Positions 1 to 7,746 of a stretch of 64,000 bases of DNA are shown one piece after another. Numbering within the stretch: position 1 is the first letter of the stretch; every line of letters starts with the position of its first letter. A program made the position numbers and the translations under genes. The DNA comes from Alpinimonas psychrophila (lineage in GTDB: Bacteria > Actinomycetota > Actinomycetes > Actinomycetales > Microbacteriaceae): the NCBI RefSeq assembly GCF_014137865.1, contig NZ_JACGWU010000002.1, positions 62,001 through 126,000 on the forward strand. Direction: 5' to 3'. Under the pieces are notes generated by a model. The model ran no database searches, was not told where the DNA came from, and saw nothing but the letters and a program-made list of their open reading frames with translations.

Positions 1-1
1 T

Positions 2-637
2 CGAGGGTTTGACGCAACTCTGGATGACACCGCCGCCGTGGCTCTGGGAGAAGAGCCTCTCGACGCTCCGCGAGAGACTCAGCAGGCATTGGAGTGTTAT
101 CGCAACGCGATGACCTATGTGCTCCAGCTTGCCCAAGAACCTCGCGTTGAGGCGAGCGAGAGCCTCATCAAGAGTCTGCATTTCATGATGACGCACTATG
201 ACCTCAAGAACTCCCCCCGGCAAGTGGCGACCAGGAGCCATCTTCGTTCGTGATGAGGAATCGGGCGAGGTGGTTCACGAAGGTGCCAACGTTGAGGAAG
301 TGCCCGCCCTCATGGCGCACCTCAACCTCGTTATGATTCATCCTTTTCGGGATGGCAACGGGCGAATGGCCCGATGCCTCCAAAGCCTGATCTTGGCCGC
401 CGAAGGCGTCCTCTCCCCCGTCTTCATGAGTGTGGAGGAATACCTCGGCAATAACACTCAGGATTACTACAGAATGCTGGCCGAGGTCTGTGGGGGCACT
501 GGGCTGAACTGGAACACATTCGCGTGCGCCGGGGGCGGCACTACGTTGCGGGAGCCGAATTGCGGGCGCTAAGTGAGTCCATTTTCAGCAGTAAAGCCCA
601 GAAAGTTGCTGTCGATCCTTTTCACACCTCGAACTGA
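2..637 (+). pseudogene. Fic-family protein, frameshifted pseudogene
   Basis: Fic (AMP-transferase) proteins transfer AMP to target hydroxyls using the HPFxxGNGR loop. That loop is visible here as HPFRDGNGR, encoded near 339-365. The frame entering from the left edge runs to about 218, where a C-rich stretch marks a switch to a second frame carrying the Fic motif. A second switch near 490-495 moves the family-like C-terminus (HWAELEHIRVRRG and onward) into a third frame, ending at a TGA at 635-637. The segment between VPALM and AHLNLVMIHPF also looks shortened by some 25-30 residues against what I recall of the family. With two frameshifts and a probable internal deletion it should be non-functional. 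It may extend left of the window. The following 638-834 shows nothing recognisable. Confidence 0.75.
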
Positions 638-834
638 TCTCGGACAAGTTACTAGCGTCATCGCCCAAGATGCATCTTGACCGCATGATTATGAGTCGTT
701 ACCGAATGCCCTTTGTACAATGCCCGTGACTCACATGGCCCTTGTTTGATTGAAAAGTGGATGCTCATCAATCACGGTGATACTCATCAATTCGCGTCAA
801 TTGTGGGCAAAATGTGGGCACCAACAAGAGCAGA

Positions 835-1719
835 TCATTTCCACAGTGCTGCCGTCGTATCCCAACTCCGATCGAGAGCAACGGCGTCGATTAGAGGATC
901 GATGAACGCAGCCGTTCGATTGAGGGCGTCCGAGAAAACTTCCGGGATCGAGTGTCTGTGGGCTTGATGGTTACGCCAGATGGTCCACTTCGGTTGGGCG
1001 ATCGTCGGCATGCGAGTTAGCGCAGGAATCAGCGGCTCAAGAATGGCCCGCCGATGTGTGGCTACAGTGCTCAGAGCAGCCCGCAATTCGCCCTCATTCA
1101 CCGAGTGACGGTCGGCGATAACGATGACATCGGCGAAGTCACGCCATCGCGTGTTAGCTTCACCGCGTTGGATCATCGTAACCACTTTCTCAGCCACAAT
1201 CATCACGAGCGGGTAGCCGAGGATCGAGATGGGTGCGGACTGGTCGTTGTCGAGGACACGCGGCAGATCGATTCGTTGGGGAGCTGGCCAGATCGGGTCG
1301 CCGAAGCTGATGTCAAGACCGATGACGTTCTCGGATCGCCCGATCATGCCGGTCAGCTTCACTCGAATTCCTTGATAGTCGTCACCCTCACGGATCGTTT
1401 CGGCGCGAATTGTGTCAAGATCAAACTTGATGCCGTCGTCCAGCCCAATTGCGGCGATCTCGCGGACACGAGTCGCAACATCCTGAGCATCATTGGTGAC
1501 CCGCGTTGCTTCCAAGTCGATGTCCTTTGTCGGCCTGCGAAGAGCGAACGCGGCGAGAAGCACACCTCCCTTGAGCACAAAGTCATCCGCATAGTCAGAT
1601 GCGGCAATTCGTGCGAGCATCCCCTCCAGCGTGTAGAGCCGGGCCAGTTCACTGACGTTCTGTCCGCTGGCTCGCGCCTGGTTCTGGATGTGTGCAAACC
1701 TCGACGCTCCGTTAGTCAC
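835..1719 (-). CDS. AbiEii/AbiGii-type nucleotidyltransferase toxin
   Basis: Toxin of a type IV (AbiE) toxin-antitoxin/abortive-infection system. AbiEii proteins are polymerase-beta-fold nucleotidyltransferases, and the MenT relatives add nucleotides to tRNA. The 294-aa product has the family signature near the N-terminus: FVLKGG at residues 47-52, then RRPTKDIDLE at 61-70, giving the D-x-D metal-binding pair (D66, D68). A basic/aspartate-rich region RWRDFADVIVI follows in the C-terminal half. Its ATG overlaps the AbiEi stop codon (ATGA at 1716-1719), so the two are translationally coupled in antitoxin-toxin order. It appears intact. The precise target cannot be read from sequence. Confidence 0.9.
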   Translation of the reverse strand: MTNGASRFAHIQNQARASGQNVSELARLYTLEGMLARIAASDYADDFVLKGGVLLAAFALRRPTKDIDLEATRVTNDAQDVATRVREIAAIGLDDGIKFDLDTIRAETIREGDDYQGIRVKLTGMIGRSENVIGLDISFGDPIWPAPQRIDLPRVLDNDQSAPISILGYPLVMIVAEKVVTMIQRGEANTRWRDFADVIVIADRHSVNEGELRAALSTVATHRRAILEPLIPALTRMPTIAQPKWTIWRNHQAHRHSIPEVFSDALNRTAAFIDPLIDAVALDRSWDTTAALWK

Positions 1720-2303
1720 AACAAGACCTCCAGAGAGTTGCGCAGTTGGGGCAACGCCTTCGGAAAGCTCAACGCCATCTTCAGAAGTTCAGATGGCTGG
1801 GATCCGGGAATGCGCAACCACCGCTTCAAGGCCTCGTTGGCTATGTCAGAGCCCATCAGATGCCGAAGTCGGAATGTGTCGATGATCGTGCGCTCCGCCC
1901 CATATAACCCGATGAAGATGCCATCCACAATTTCGACTTGCTTTCTGCCGACGGTGAATGTGCTGGTGTCGAAGTGATGCCATGCGATCCTCGAATACGG
2001 CGTTTTCAGTGGACGCGAGCCTCGCGGAACTGCAATATCGATCCGAGACGGGATCGTGTCAGTTAAGTCATGACGGTCCAGAGCACTCAGGAGGCAAATC
2101 GTTGCGCTTGGCTTGCGCAGCGCAATTGACGCGAGCGAGGCAGCGTCATCATCGATCAGCCCCGTCCGCGCGTATGTCCCAGGAGCAATGCGCTCAACAT
2201 CTCCACGTCTGATCCCCTCATCCACGTCTCGCCAAGAGAGTTTTGATGCCGAGAGGTCTGCGTTGCGAAGGATCGCCTCCGGCGGCAGTTTACGATCGGT
2301 CAT
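1716..2303 (-). CDS. AbiEi-type antitoxin, autorepressor
   Basis: AbiEi antitoxins have an N-terminal winged-helix domain that binds the operon promoter and a C-terminal domain that counteracts AbiEii. I choose the ATG at 2303 (product starting MTDRKLPPEA, 195 aa) because a strong Shine-Dalgarno AGAGGAGA lies just upstream, whereas the longer frame up to 2384 runs through the operator. Residues about 1-60 read as the helix-turn-helix part (AILRNADLSASKLSWRDVDEG, then GDVERIAPGTYAR). The rest matches the AbiEi core (SALDRHDLTDTIPSRIDIAVPRG, YGAERTIIDTFRLRH). It is followed by AbiEii with a 4-nt overlap. Autoregulation is inferred from the dyad at 2332-2360. Confidence 0.9.
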   Translation of the reverse strand: MTDRKLPPEAILRNADLSASKLSWRDVDEGIRRGDVERIAPGTYARTGLIDDDAASLASIALRKPSATICLLSALDRHDLTDTIPSRIDIAVPRGSRPLKTPYSRIAWHHFDTSTFTVGRKQVEIVDGIFIGLYGAERTIIDTFRLRHLMGSDIANEALKRWLRIPGSQPSELLKMALSFPKALPQLRNSLEVLL

Positions 2304-2331
2304 TTCTCCTCTGTCCCCCATCGTGGCAAAT

Positions 2332-2360
2332 TGTTTACATATAGTGGATGTGTGTAAACA
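2332..2360. promoter_or_regulatory. Inverted repeat operator upstream of abiE operon
   Basis: TGTTTACA (2332-2339) and TGTAAACA (2353-2360) form perfect 8-bp arms separated by 13 bp, starting 29 bp upstream of the chosen abiEi start codon. AbiEi proteins are known to autorepress by binding inverted repeats in their promoter, so this is the likely AbiEi operator. The AT-rich centre may overlap the promoter. Confidence 0.65.
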
Positions 2361-2442
2361 TATTCTCACGCAGCTTGCTGGCACGCAAGCTCAGACTTGA
2401 TGCGAACGCAGACGCACCAATTCCCTACGCTAACGTTCCTTC

Positions 2443-2649
2443 ATGACTACGGACGAGTTTGAGGAATGCGGGAATCTCCTGGCGGATGAGCGCACCACGC
2501 AGTACGAACTGCTCAAGGAAGAGTTGAGCCGATATCCCGGGGTGATAGCCACGCGCGCCCGTCGGCACAAACCTGACGCATTGTTGGCCGTAAACCGGAC
2601 ACCCCCCCCCGGTACTTCAGCACTCGCGCTCTCCGGCGGGCCTCAATAA
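2443..2649 (+). CDS. Small hypothetical ORF
   Basis: A 68-aa ORF divergent from abiE, beginning MTTDEFEECGNLLADERTTQYELLKEEL. The first 40 residues look like plausible charged protein. The second half reads through a run of nine C residues (about 2602-2610) and becomes Pro/Gly-rich, as if frameshifted or truncated. I recognise no family. It could be a fragment of a larger gene. Confidence 0.25.
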   Translation: MTTDEFEECGNLLADERTTQYELLKEELSRYPGVIATRARRHKPDALLAVNRTPPPGTSALALSGGPQ

Positions 2650-2877
2650 CGCGTTTGCCCATTTCGATATAAAGCCCCCTGATGGGGCGTAATACGTTAG
2701 AGGTAAGCGTTAGCAATACTCGTAATCTTCAAGATGCTGCTCCTCGGCAGCCGCCGACGGCAAATCCCCCACTGCAACGACCTGGGTTGATGTCGCGATA
2801 TGTCGCCTCAGTTGCAGACTCAGCGTTTCGCACCCCATGGGCTAATAAGCACTTAGGTTGCGAAACACCACGTCGGA
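2650..2877. other. Intergenic stretch, nothing recognised
   Basis: Between the small ORF and the C-terminal side of the HEPN locus. Short overlapping reading frames occur on both strands, but none shows a recognisable protein family, a convincing ribosome-binding site or a transposon end. Confidence 0.4.
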
Positions 2878-3066
2878 TTAGAAAAAGCGTCGGTTGACCG
2901 CAAGCGCATGCCCAAACGGGACATCAAGCACATGTTGGATGCCAGCGGCGAAAACACTTGAGTCGCTCAGCGAAGTCCCGCCGCCAACTTGTTGCCCTGC
3001 ATACTGCACCCCGTAACACCCTGCGACGACGACGGCAAGCATGCTGCTTCCGTCAGCTTCACTCAT
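2878..3066 (-). CDS. Possible small hydrophobic protein, doubtful
   Basis: A 62-aa frame on the same strand as, and immediately downstream of, the ApeA-like gene. From the ATG at 3066 it begins MSEADGSSMLAVVVAGCYG, which resembles a short membrane or lipoprotein-like segment. There is no Shine-Dalgarno sequence, and I recognise no family. It could be a chance ORF or the remnant of a gene cut by rearrangement. Confidence 0.2.
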   Translation of the reverse strand: MSEADGSSMLAVVVAGCYGVQYAGQQVGGGTSLSDSSVFAAGIQHVLDVPFGHALAVNRRFF

Positions 3067-3089
3067 ATCGGGCAAGAAAGACCATCCTC

Positions 3090-4565
3090 CTACACTCTGT
3101 TGAGAAGGGTGCGCGCGAGCTTCGCCGCTTGGGAAAGAACGTCCTGCTCCTGAACCGCCAGAGTCAGACGCTCCTCTGGCACACCCAGTTCCTTCAGCAA
3201 GTTCAGGATCACAATGCCAGCAGTGACCTCGACGACAGCGTGAAGAACTTCGAGGTCATGCTCCGATGAACCCTTGTGAACAAGGTTGTTGCGGGCGTTC
3301 TTGGCAGCGTTGGCCCACTTCTCGCGGTTCAGCACGAGCGCCTCTCCGGCGGCTCCAAGGCGATCTACCAAGCTCAAGAGGCGCTGCTTGAGAGTCGGCA
3401 CGTTGGACTGCTCGGTGAGACGCTCCGCCAGCCACGACTTCCTGTCGGCGGGCACTGCGGCTAGCAGTGTTTCACGGATCTGCTTAAACTCCTCGGAAGG
3501 GATCGGCGGATCGGGAGCGAGCGCACGGTGCATCGATTCCGCTGCGGCAACTGCTGTCACTACCCTCGTTTCGATATATCCGCCGGTCACGTATTGGAGT
3601 CCGAGGATCATGCCGCGGGCGGCTGCGAAAGTGCCACGAACTTCGAGCCATTTCGGCAAAAGCTCCTCGAAGCTCAGATCATCGAGCGTGAGCACAAGGT
3701 TCCGCTGGTTTAGCGCTTTCTCGTCGGGCTTTGGCGTCACTAAGAGCTGCTGGTAGACCTCAATCTCGTGACGCTCGTTGCGCAAGGGATGGTCTTCAGG
3801 AAAACGGTCCGGGGTAGGCGGGAGGTAAACACGCATAGTTATGAGGCCGCACGCACGCAAGGTCGACAGCGACATGAGGTCTGCGATGCCACCAAGAAGA
3901 TCGAGCCAGTGCTGGAGCGGCTTCGCTTCCTCGGAGGAGAACTCGATCGATGCCTGCTCTCGAACGCGAACGACCGCGCCTCCTCGACTCTCTCCTGAGA
4001 AGGGCTGCCAAGCAACATGATGCAGCGTAGCGGTGAGAGGCCCAATGTCCACGCTGAGTGGGTCGAGGCGAGTCAGGTCTATCTGCCCGCTCAGCTCACC
4101 GACCTTCGCGCCGAAGTAGTGCTTCTCTTCGATTCCTGATCTGCGCGACCAAGTGGTGAGGTTCTCAACCTGGCCGATGCCTGCGACGAAGACTGCATCA
4201 TCAGGATCAGCGAGATGAAAGCCAATAAGCGCCGTCGTGGCGCTTAGCTCGAGCTTGTCAGGAACGCCAAACATCCGAGCGATGTTGAATGTGTTCGCGC
4301 TCGTTACGCAGACGTCGAGTAGTGTCACGAACTTGCCGTCGCCGATTCCGAGCACGGAAGGCCAGTGCCGGAGCTCATTCGTGATGATGGTCGAGTCGTT
4401 CTCTCCAGGCTGCTTGACGACGTACTCCCATCCGCCCACGAGACGCAGCCTGAGCCCGTCGTTCGGGCTATAGGCCAGCACACCAGGCACCTTATTGTCT
4501 GGGTCGCCCTGGAGCCACCACTTACCGGTCCACTCTCGAGGCTCGTTCAGCATGGGTTCTGTCAT
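3090..4565 (-). CDS. ApeA-like HEPN abortive-infection protein
   Basis: A 491-aa protein whose C-terminal domain carries the HEPN RNase motif R-x4-H as RNNLVH (R425, H430) inside a helical context (ANAAKNARNNLVHKGSS). HEPN domains with this motif are RNases used in anti-phage defence. The N-terminal two thirds (EWTGKWWLQGDPDNKVPGVLAY and onward) resembles the beta-rich ApeA N-terminal domain family, which in the described single-gene ApeA system is fused to a HEPN domain and aborts phage infection. I place the start at the ATG at 4565 because AGAAGGA lies 7-8 nt upstream; the frame continues further upstream without support. It looks intact and sits next to AbiE, fitting a defence island. The ApeA assignment is from overall architecture, not alignment. 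Confidence 0.75.
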   Translation of the reverse strand: MTEPMLNEPREWTGKWWLQGDPDNKVPGVLAYSPNDGLRLRLVGGWEYVVKQPGENDSTIITNELRHWPSVLGIGDGKFVTLLDVCVTSANTFNIARMFGVPDKLELSATTALIGFHLADPDDAVFVAGIGQVENLTTWSRRSGIEEKHYFGAKVGELSGQIDLTRLDPLSVDIGPLTATLHHVAWQPFSGESRGGAVVRVREQASIEFSSEEAKPLQHWLDLLGGIADLMSLSTLRACGLITMRVYLPPTPDRFPEDHPLRNERHEIEVYQQLLVTPKPDEKALNQRNLVLTLDDLSFEELLPKWLEVRGTFAAARGMILGLQYVTGGYIETRVVTAVAAAESMHRALAPDPPIPSEEFKQIRETLLAAVPADRKSWLAERLTEQSNVPTLKQRLLSLVDRLGAAGEALVLNREKWANAAKNARNNLVHKGSSEHDLEVLHAVVEVTAGIVILNLLKELGVPEERLTLAVQEQDVLSQAAKLARTLLNRV

Positions 4566-4673
4566 TAGTTCATCCTTCTGAAAAGCTCTGACAATTCCGG
4601 CATACACGAATAGTTCAGTCGGTCTCGCAGCGGTTCGACATGTGAACCCGCGCGGTGGCGATCTGCCCGACAA

Positions 4674-4968
4674 TTTCGATCGGGTTGGCGATGCCGCCCG
4701 TCCAGAATACGTTCCAGACTTTGTCGATTTATGACTTCAGTTCACAGGCAAGCACGGGGGATGCTCCTCCTGCCAGAACTCGATTGCTCGAAGGGTTGAT
4801 GAGCTCCCCCGAGTGCATTGCCTTGATTCCTTCAGCTTATTGGTGGCCGCTGACAATGGTTATACGTAAACGAGAGAACCTCCGAAAGAATCCTGGGTGT
4901 TGGCAAAGAAATGAAAGTGAAAGGTGGGCCGGAAGGTGGCAGCTCATAACCAAATTGGTCAGCCGGAT
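4674..4968. other. Intergenic stretch, nothing recognised
   Basis: Between the HEPN gene start region and the AT-rich remnant. No gene with a credible start or family was found. It probably contains the promoter of the HEPN gene close to 4570-4680, but no clear -10/-35 pair could be called. Confidence 0.4.
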
Positions 4969-5056
4969 TCAATAAGGAATGAGTGACGAAGTGATGAAAT
5001 CTAAAAGAGGAAACGTAAGAGAGAAACTTACGGAGAACAAAGATGAAAGCACAACA

Positions 5057-5079
5057 AAATAAATAAATAAATAAATAAA
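5057..5079. repeat. AAAT tetranucleotide tandem repeat
   Basis: Five AAAT units plus AAA in an AT-rich patch (about 4980-5090) that stands out against the GC-rich surroundings. It lies inside the low-complexity tail of the minus-strand frame following the AAA_4-type remnant. It is probably junk accumulated in decayed mobile DNA. Confidence 0.8.
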
Positions 5080-5186
5080 GCTACACACGTCTGACACCAT
5101 CAATCCCTGGGGACCCACTGTCCGAGATCTCCGTAGCAGCTCATTCTGACCAATCGCTCTTTGATCTTTAGTTTTATTCTTTTTAT

Positions 5187-5425
5187 CCTGCAATTCCCCT
5201 CGGGGCGTCTTGCGTGCACTTGTGTTCACGATGAGGTTGCGTCTCCGCATTCCTGTAAGCAAGTTGCTGACCTTGTTCGTTCGCTGGGTCTCGTCCAAGC
5301 TGTCACTTAGCTTCCCCAGGAGCAAGTTGTCGCTGTCTTTGCGGCTTGCACTCCCCCCATTTTCTGATGAAGTCAAGCGTTAACTTCTCATAGAACTCGT
5401 CGTCTTGACCGCGTGTGGGGATGTA
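5187..5425 (-). pseudogene. C-terminal remnant of AlbA_2/AAA_4-type ATP-binding protein
   Basis: On the minus strand one frame gives DDEFYEKLTLDFIRKWG. After a slip in the G-rich run near 5358-5363, another gives SRKDSDNLLLGKLSDSLDETQ followed by NKVSNLLTGMRRRNLIVNTSARK. Joined, these resemble the C-terminal winged-helix end of 'divergent AAA_4 / AlbA_2' ATP-binding proteins, which typically end in pattern D-x-LLxxKLxDxLxxxQxxxKVxNLLxxLRxxGxIxN. The rest of the gene is absent, cut by the IS256-type remnant to the right. The frame continues to 4969 only as low-complexity sequence. It is a frameshifted fragment with no expected function. Family recognition is by motif memory. Confidence 0.5.
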
Positions 5426-5605
5426 AGTCACACGATCCTTGGGAGCATGAACACCCGTCGCGTTCGAGTCGCTCAAATTATCAGCTACGGAAGGTCATCA
5501 AAAAAACCTGGACACTTCCCCAACGATGTTGCAGCAGTGAAATTGCTTTGGTTTCCCATCTGCAACATCGAAGACAAAAGAGCCCAGCAGGGCGCCAAAG
5601 AGTAA
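5404..5605 (+). mobile_element. IS256-family transposase C-terminal remnant
   Basis: Pieces of the conserved IS256-family (mutator-type) transposase end can be read in three frames. A degraded FESL segment stands for the usual AIESLN, then NYQLRKVIK appears in the frame of 5413. Finally GHFPNDVAAVKLLWFPICNIE plus DKRAQQGAKE appears in the frame of 5405 and ends at 5605. IS256 transposases normally have this order, AIESLNYQLRKVIKxRGHFPxDEAAxKLL. The DDE catalytic core is missing and the tail is frameshifted, so this is a dead fragment. No terminal inverted repeat was identified. Confidence 0.75.
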
Positions 5606-5912
5606 AAGGGATCTACCGGTAGTCACTTACTCGAAGGGACAGCAACTGCTGGCTGGCCCGTGTTTTGGCATACGACTCTTGAAGTCATCGATGGCTTGTC
5701 CGGGCTTGGGCGAGGGCTCCTCGGTTCCCAGGGCTTAGCACTCGGGGCCAGCCATCGGCTGGCACGCCACCAACTTCCCGGGTCATTGAAGGCTTTGACG
5801 GAGCAGTCCCGGGTATATCTCTCAACCGCGTTACGAGTCGATCGCCATTTTTCGGGGTCGCCGCACGCGCATCTCCTGTGCCGAGATGGCTTCTGGCGGC
5901 GAGACGGACAAA
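5606..5912. other. Intergenic stretch upstream of catabolic left arm
   Basis: Frames are present on both strands but none resembles a known family or has a good ribosome-binding site. The stretch probably joins the IS256 remnant to the promoter region of the SDR operon. Confidence 0.4.
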
Positions 5913-5924
5913 AACCAATTGGTT
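5913..5924. promoter_or_regulatory. Perfect 12-bp palindrome AACCAATTGGTT
   Basis: A perfect dyad about 90 bp upstream of the SDR gene and 8 bp left of the TGAACT-type dyad. It could be a second operator or a binding site for another factor. Only the symmetry is observed; function is inferred. Confidence 0.35.
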
Positions 5925-5932
5925 CACATAGT

Positions 5933-5946
5933 TGAACTTAAGTTTG
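5933..5946. promoter_or_regulatory. Candidate IclR operator, left arm (TGAACT-TA-AGTTTG)
   Basis: TGAACTTAAGTTTG lies 70 bp upstream of the SDR start and contains the perfect 10-bp palindrome AACTTAAGTT. It shares TGAACT-N2-AGTT with the perfect palindrome 5' of the right-arm operon at 26364-26377. Both arms encode closely related IclR regulators, so a shared IclR site is the simplest reading. Confidence 0.5.
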
Positions 5947-6015
5947 TATATCAGGACAATTTCGATAGTCTGACGGCAGACCCCCATCACTGACTTTCCC
6001 ACCCAGGAGGTAAAC

Positions 6016-6759
6016 ATGTCGAACCTGTCGAGCCGCGCTGTGGTGATCAGTGGCGGCGGGAGCGGGATCGGCCGGGCCGCAGCCGAGTGGTTCAGCGCGG
6101 CTGGCGACAGTGTGTGGATCGTGGGGCGACGACGGGAAGTGCTCGAGCGCGTCGCCAGCGAGCTGGGAGCGGGCGTGCATCCGGTTGTCGCCGACCTTTC
6201 AAGGGTTGAAGGGGCTGAAACGGTGCGTGCGGAGCTGGATGGCATCGATGTCGATGTCGTCGTGGCCTCGGCGGGCGGAACGGCGGCGGCGCTACCCGAA
6301 GATCTCGCCGGTATCGCTCGCAAATGGAATGCCGATCTGCAACAGAATCTACTGACCGCTGTGATGCTGGTAGAGTCCCTTCGCCCCTACCTCCGCAGGC
6401 CCGGCGGGCGCGTGATCGGCCTCGGGTCTATCGGTGCGCAGCTCGGGAGTGGTTACGGTGGATCGTATGGTGCTGCGAAGGCGGCTCTTCACGCTTGGAT
6501 CTACTGGCTAGCCCAAGATCTTGGACGCGACGGTATCACCGCTAACCTCGTCGTTCCCGGCTATATACCGAACACTGAATTCTTCGGAGACCGCGTAACG
6601 GCCGAGTTCGACGAGGTACGGGTCCAGCGCTCGCTCATCGGCCGCGCCGGAACATCGGCGGAGATTGCGGCATCCATCGGCTTTCTCGCATCAGCAGATG
6701 CGGGCTACATCACCGGCCAGCTTCTGGGAGTCAACGGGGGAATGGTGCTAGGGCGATGA
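6016..6759 (+). CDS. SDR-family NAD(P)-dependent oxidoreductase
   Basis: A 247-aa classical short-chain dehydrogenase/reductase. The Rossmann glycine motif GGGSGIG is at residues about 13-19, the active-site Ser region is LGSIGA, and the catalytic Tyr-Lys pair is in GGSYGAAKAAL. The end, ITGQLLGVNGGMVLGR, is typical. A strong ribosome-binding site (AGGAGGT) precedes the ATG. It is the first gene of a four-gene plus-strand operon with the broken SelA-like gene, an HADH-like gene and IclR-1, so it should oxidise or reduce a hydroxyl in the pathway those genes serve. The substrate cannot be read from sequence. Confidence 0.85.
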   Translation: MSNLSSRAVVISGGGSGIGRAAAEWFSAAGDSVWIVGRRREVLERVASELGAGVHPVVADLSRVEGAETVRAELDGIDVDVVVASAGGTAAALPEDLAGIARKWNADLQQNLLTAVMLVESLRPYLRRPGGRVIGLGSIGAQLGSGYGGSYGAAKAALHAWIYWLAQDLGRDGITANLVVPGYIPNTEFFGDRVTAEFDEVRVQRSLIGRAGTSAEIAASIGFLASADAGYITGQLLGVNGGMVLGR

Positions 6760-6784
6760 AGGAACCACGAAAGAAGCACAAGGC

Positions 6785-7746
6785 ATGAACGTCTACGAAC
6801 CCCTTGGAGCGGCCCGGGTGCTCAACGGTGTGCGGCCAGCCACACGACGTGACGGAATGTCACTGCACCCGGACGGGTCGTCGGCCGTGCCGGAGGCGCT
6901 CACAAGCTGGGTGAGTATGGATGTCCTCGAGCGGGCTGCAGGCAAGCGCCTCTCCGAGCTGCTCCGCGTGACGAGTATCTACTTCACCACTGGGGCCTTT
7001 GCTGCCCTCTTCTTGGCGACCGCCGCGACGATGGCGCGCGGGCGCGCAGACCTCAAGGAACAGTTGCCAAACACGAAGGGTATGAAACATAAGGTGATCA
7101 TCCAGAGTCCGCACCGCGACCCCTACGATCGTACCGCTGTCGCTTCAGACGCGACCCTCGTGCCCATCGGCTACCCTGATTCGATCTATGCGGGTGAGTT
7201 GGAGTGTGTGCTCGACGAGAGGTTCCGCAGACCGCAAGCGAGTGGCCTGTTGAGCGGCACCCCTGAGTTCCTTGACGTCATCGTGCTGCAGCATCAAGAC
7301 GTGGACGAGAGCGAAGTCACGTGGCCGCGGCACTACGGATTGACGAACCCGACCACACCGCCATGCCATGGCATCGGTCGCCCGATGAAGGTGGGGCGAG
7401 AACAGATCGTCGGTCTCCTAACCACTATCGAACGATACGTCGATCACCCCTGCGTCGACGAGCAAACTGGATTGATAGAACTCGATCTAGTGGAGCAGAT
7501 TGTGCGCGACAACGGCGCCATCGGCGTGGAACGACTGCTCGACCCCGCCCTTCACGTCGAATTCTTGCGACTCGCCGTAAGCAACACCGGCTCTACCGCT
7601 GACATCTTCGCGCTCGATCGACCCGCTTATCGGGGGGAATCGGAGGCCTGGCGCAACGTGCTCACCGTCGACAACATGGCACTCGCCGCCGCGGGTGAGG
7701 GGGGCTGCTCGGCGAGGCCATCGTGAAGGTGATGGAGGCCACGCGA
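6785..7746 (+). pseudogene. SelA-like PLP-dependent enzyme, active-site lysine deleted
   Basis: Compared with the intact paralogue at 15856-17049, this copy matches through the N-terminal PLP fold (RVLNGVRPATR, HRDPYD, GYP) and again from FRRPQASG onward (QHQDVDESE, HGIGRPMKVGREQI). About 64 residues are missing in frame at the junction near 7208-7225. The gap removes the SGGKNFRG segment with the Schiff-base lysine (K213 of the intact copy). A second lesion sits in the G run near 7703-7708. The annotated frame ends at 7726 (EGGCSARPS), but a one-base shift gives GLLGEAIVKVMEATR and a TGA that overlaps the next gene's ATG at 7746. The gene is therefore doubly inactivated. It belonged to the SDR-HADH-IclR operon. 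Confidence 0.8.

Noticed and set aside
1054-1977. 307-aa plus-strand open frame
   Set aside because: Lies opposite AbiEii/AbiEi, which carry family motifs and coupled starts.
5057-5079. Phase-variation tract
   Set aside because: The AAAT tract sits in a decayed fragment rather than at a promoter or within an intact coding region.
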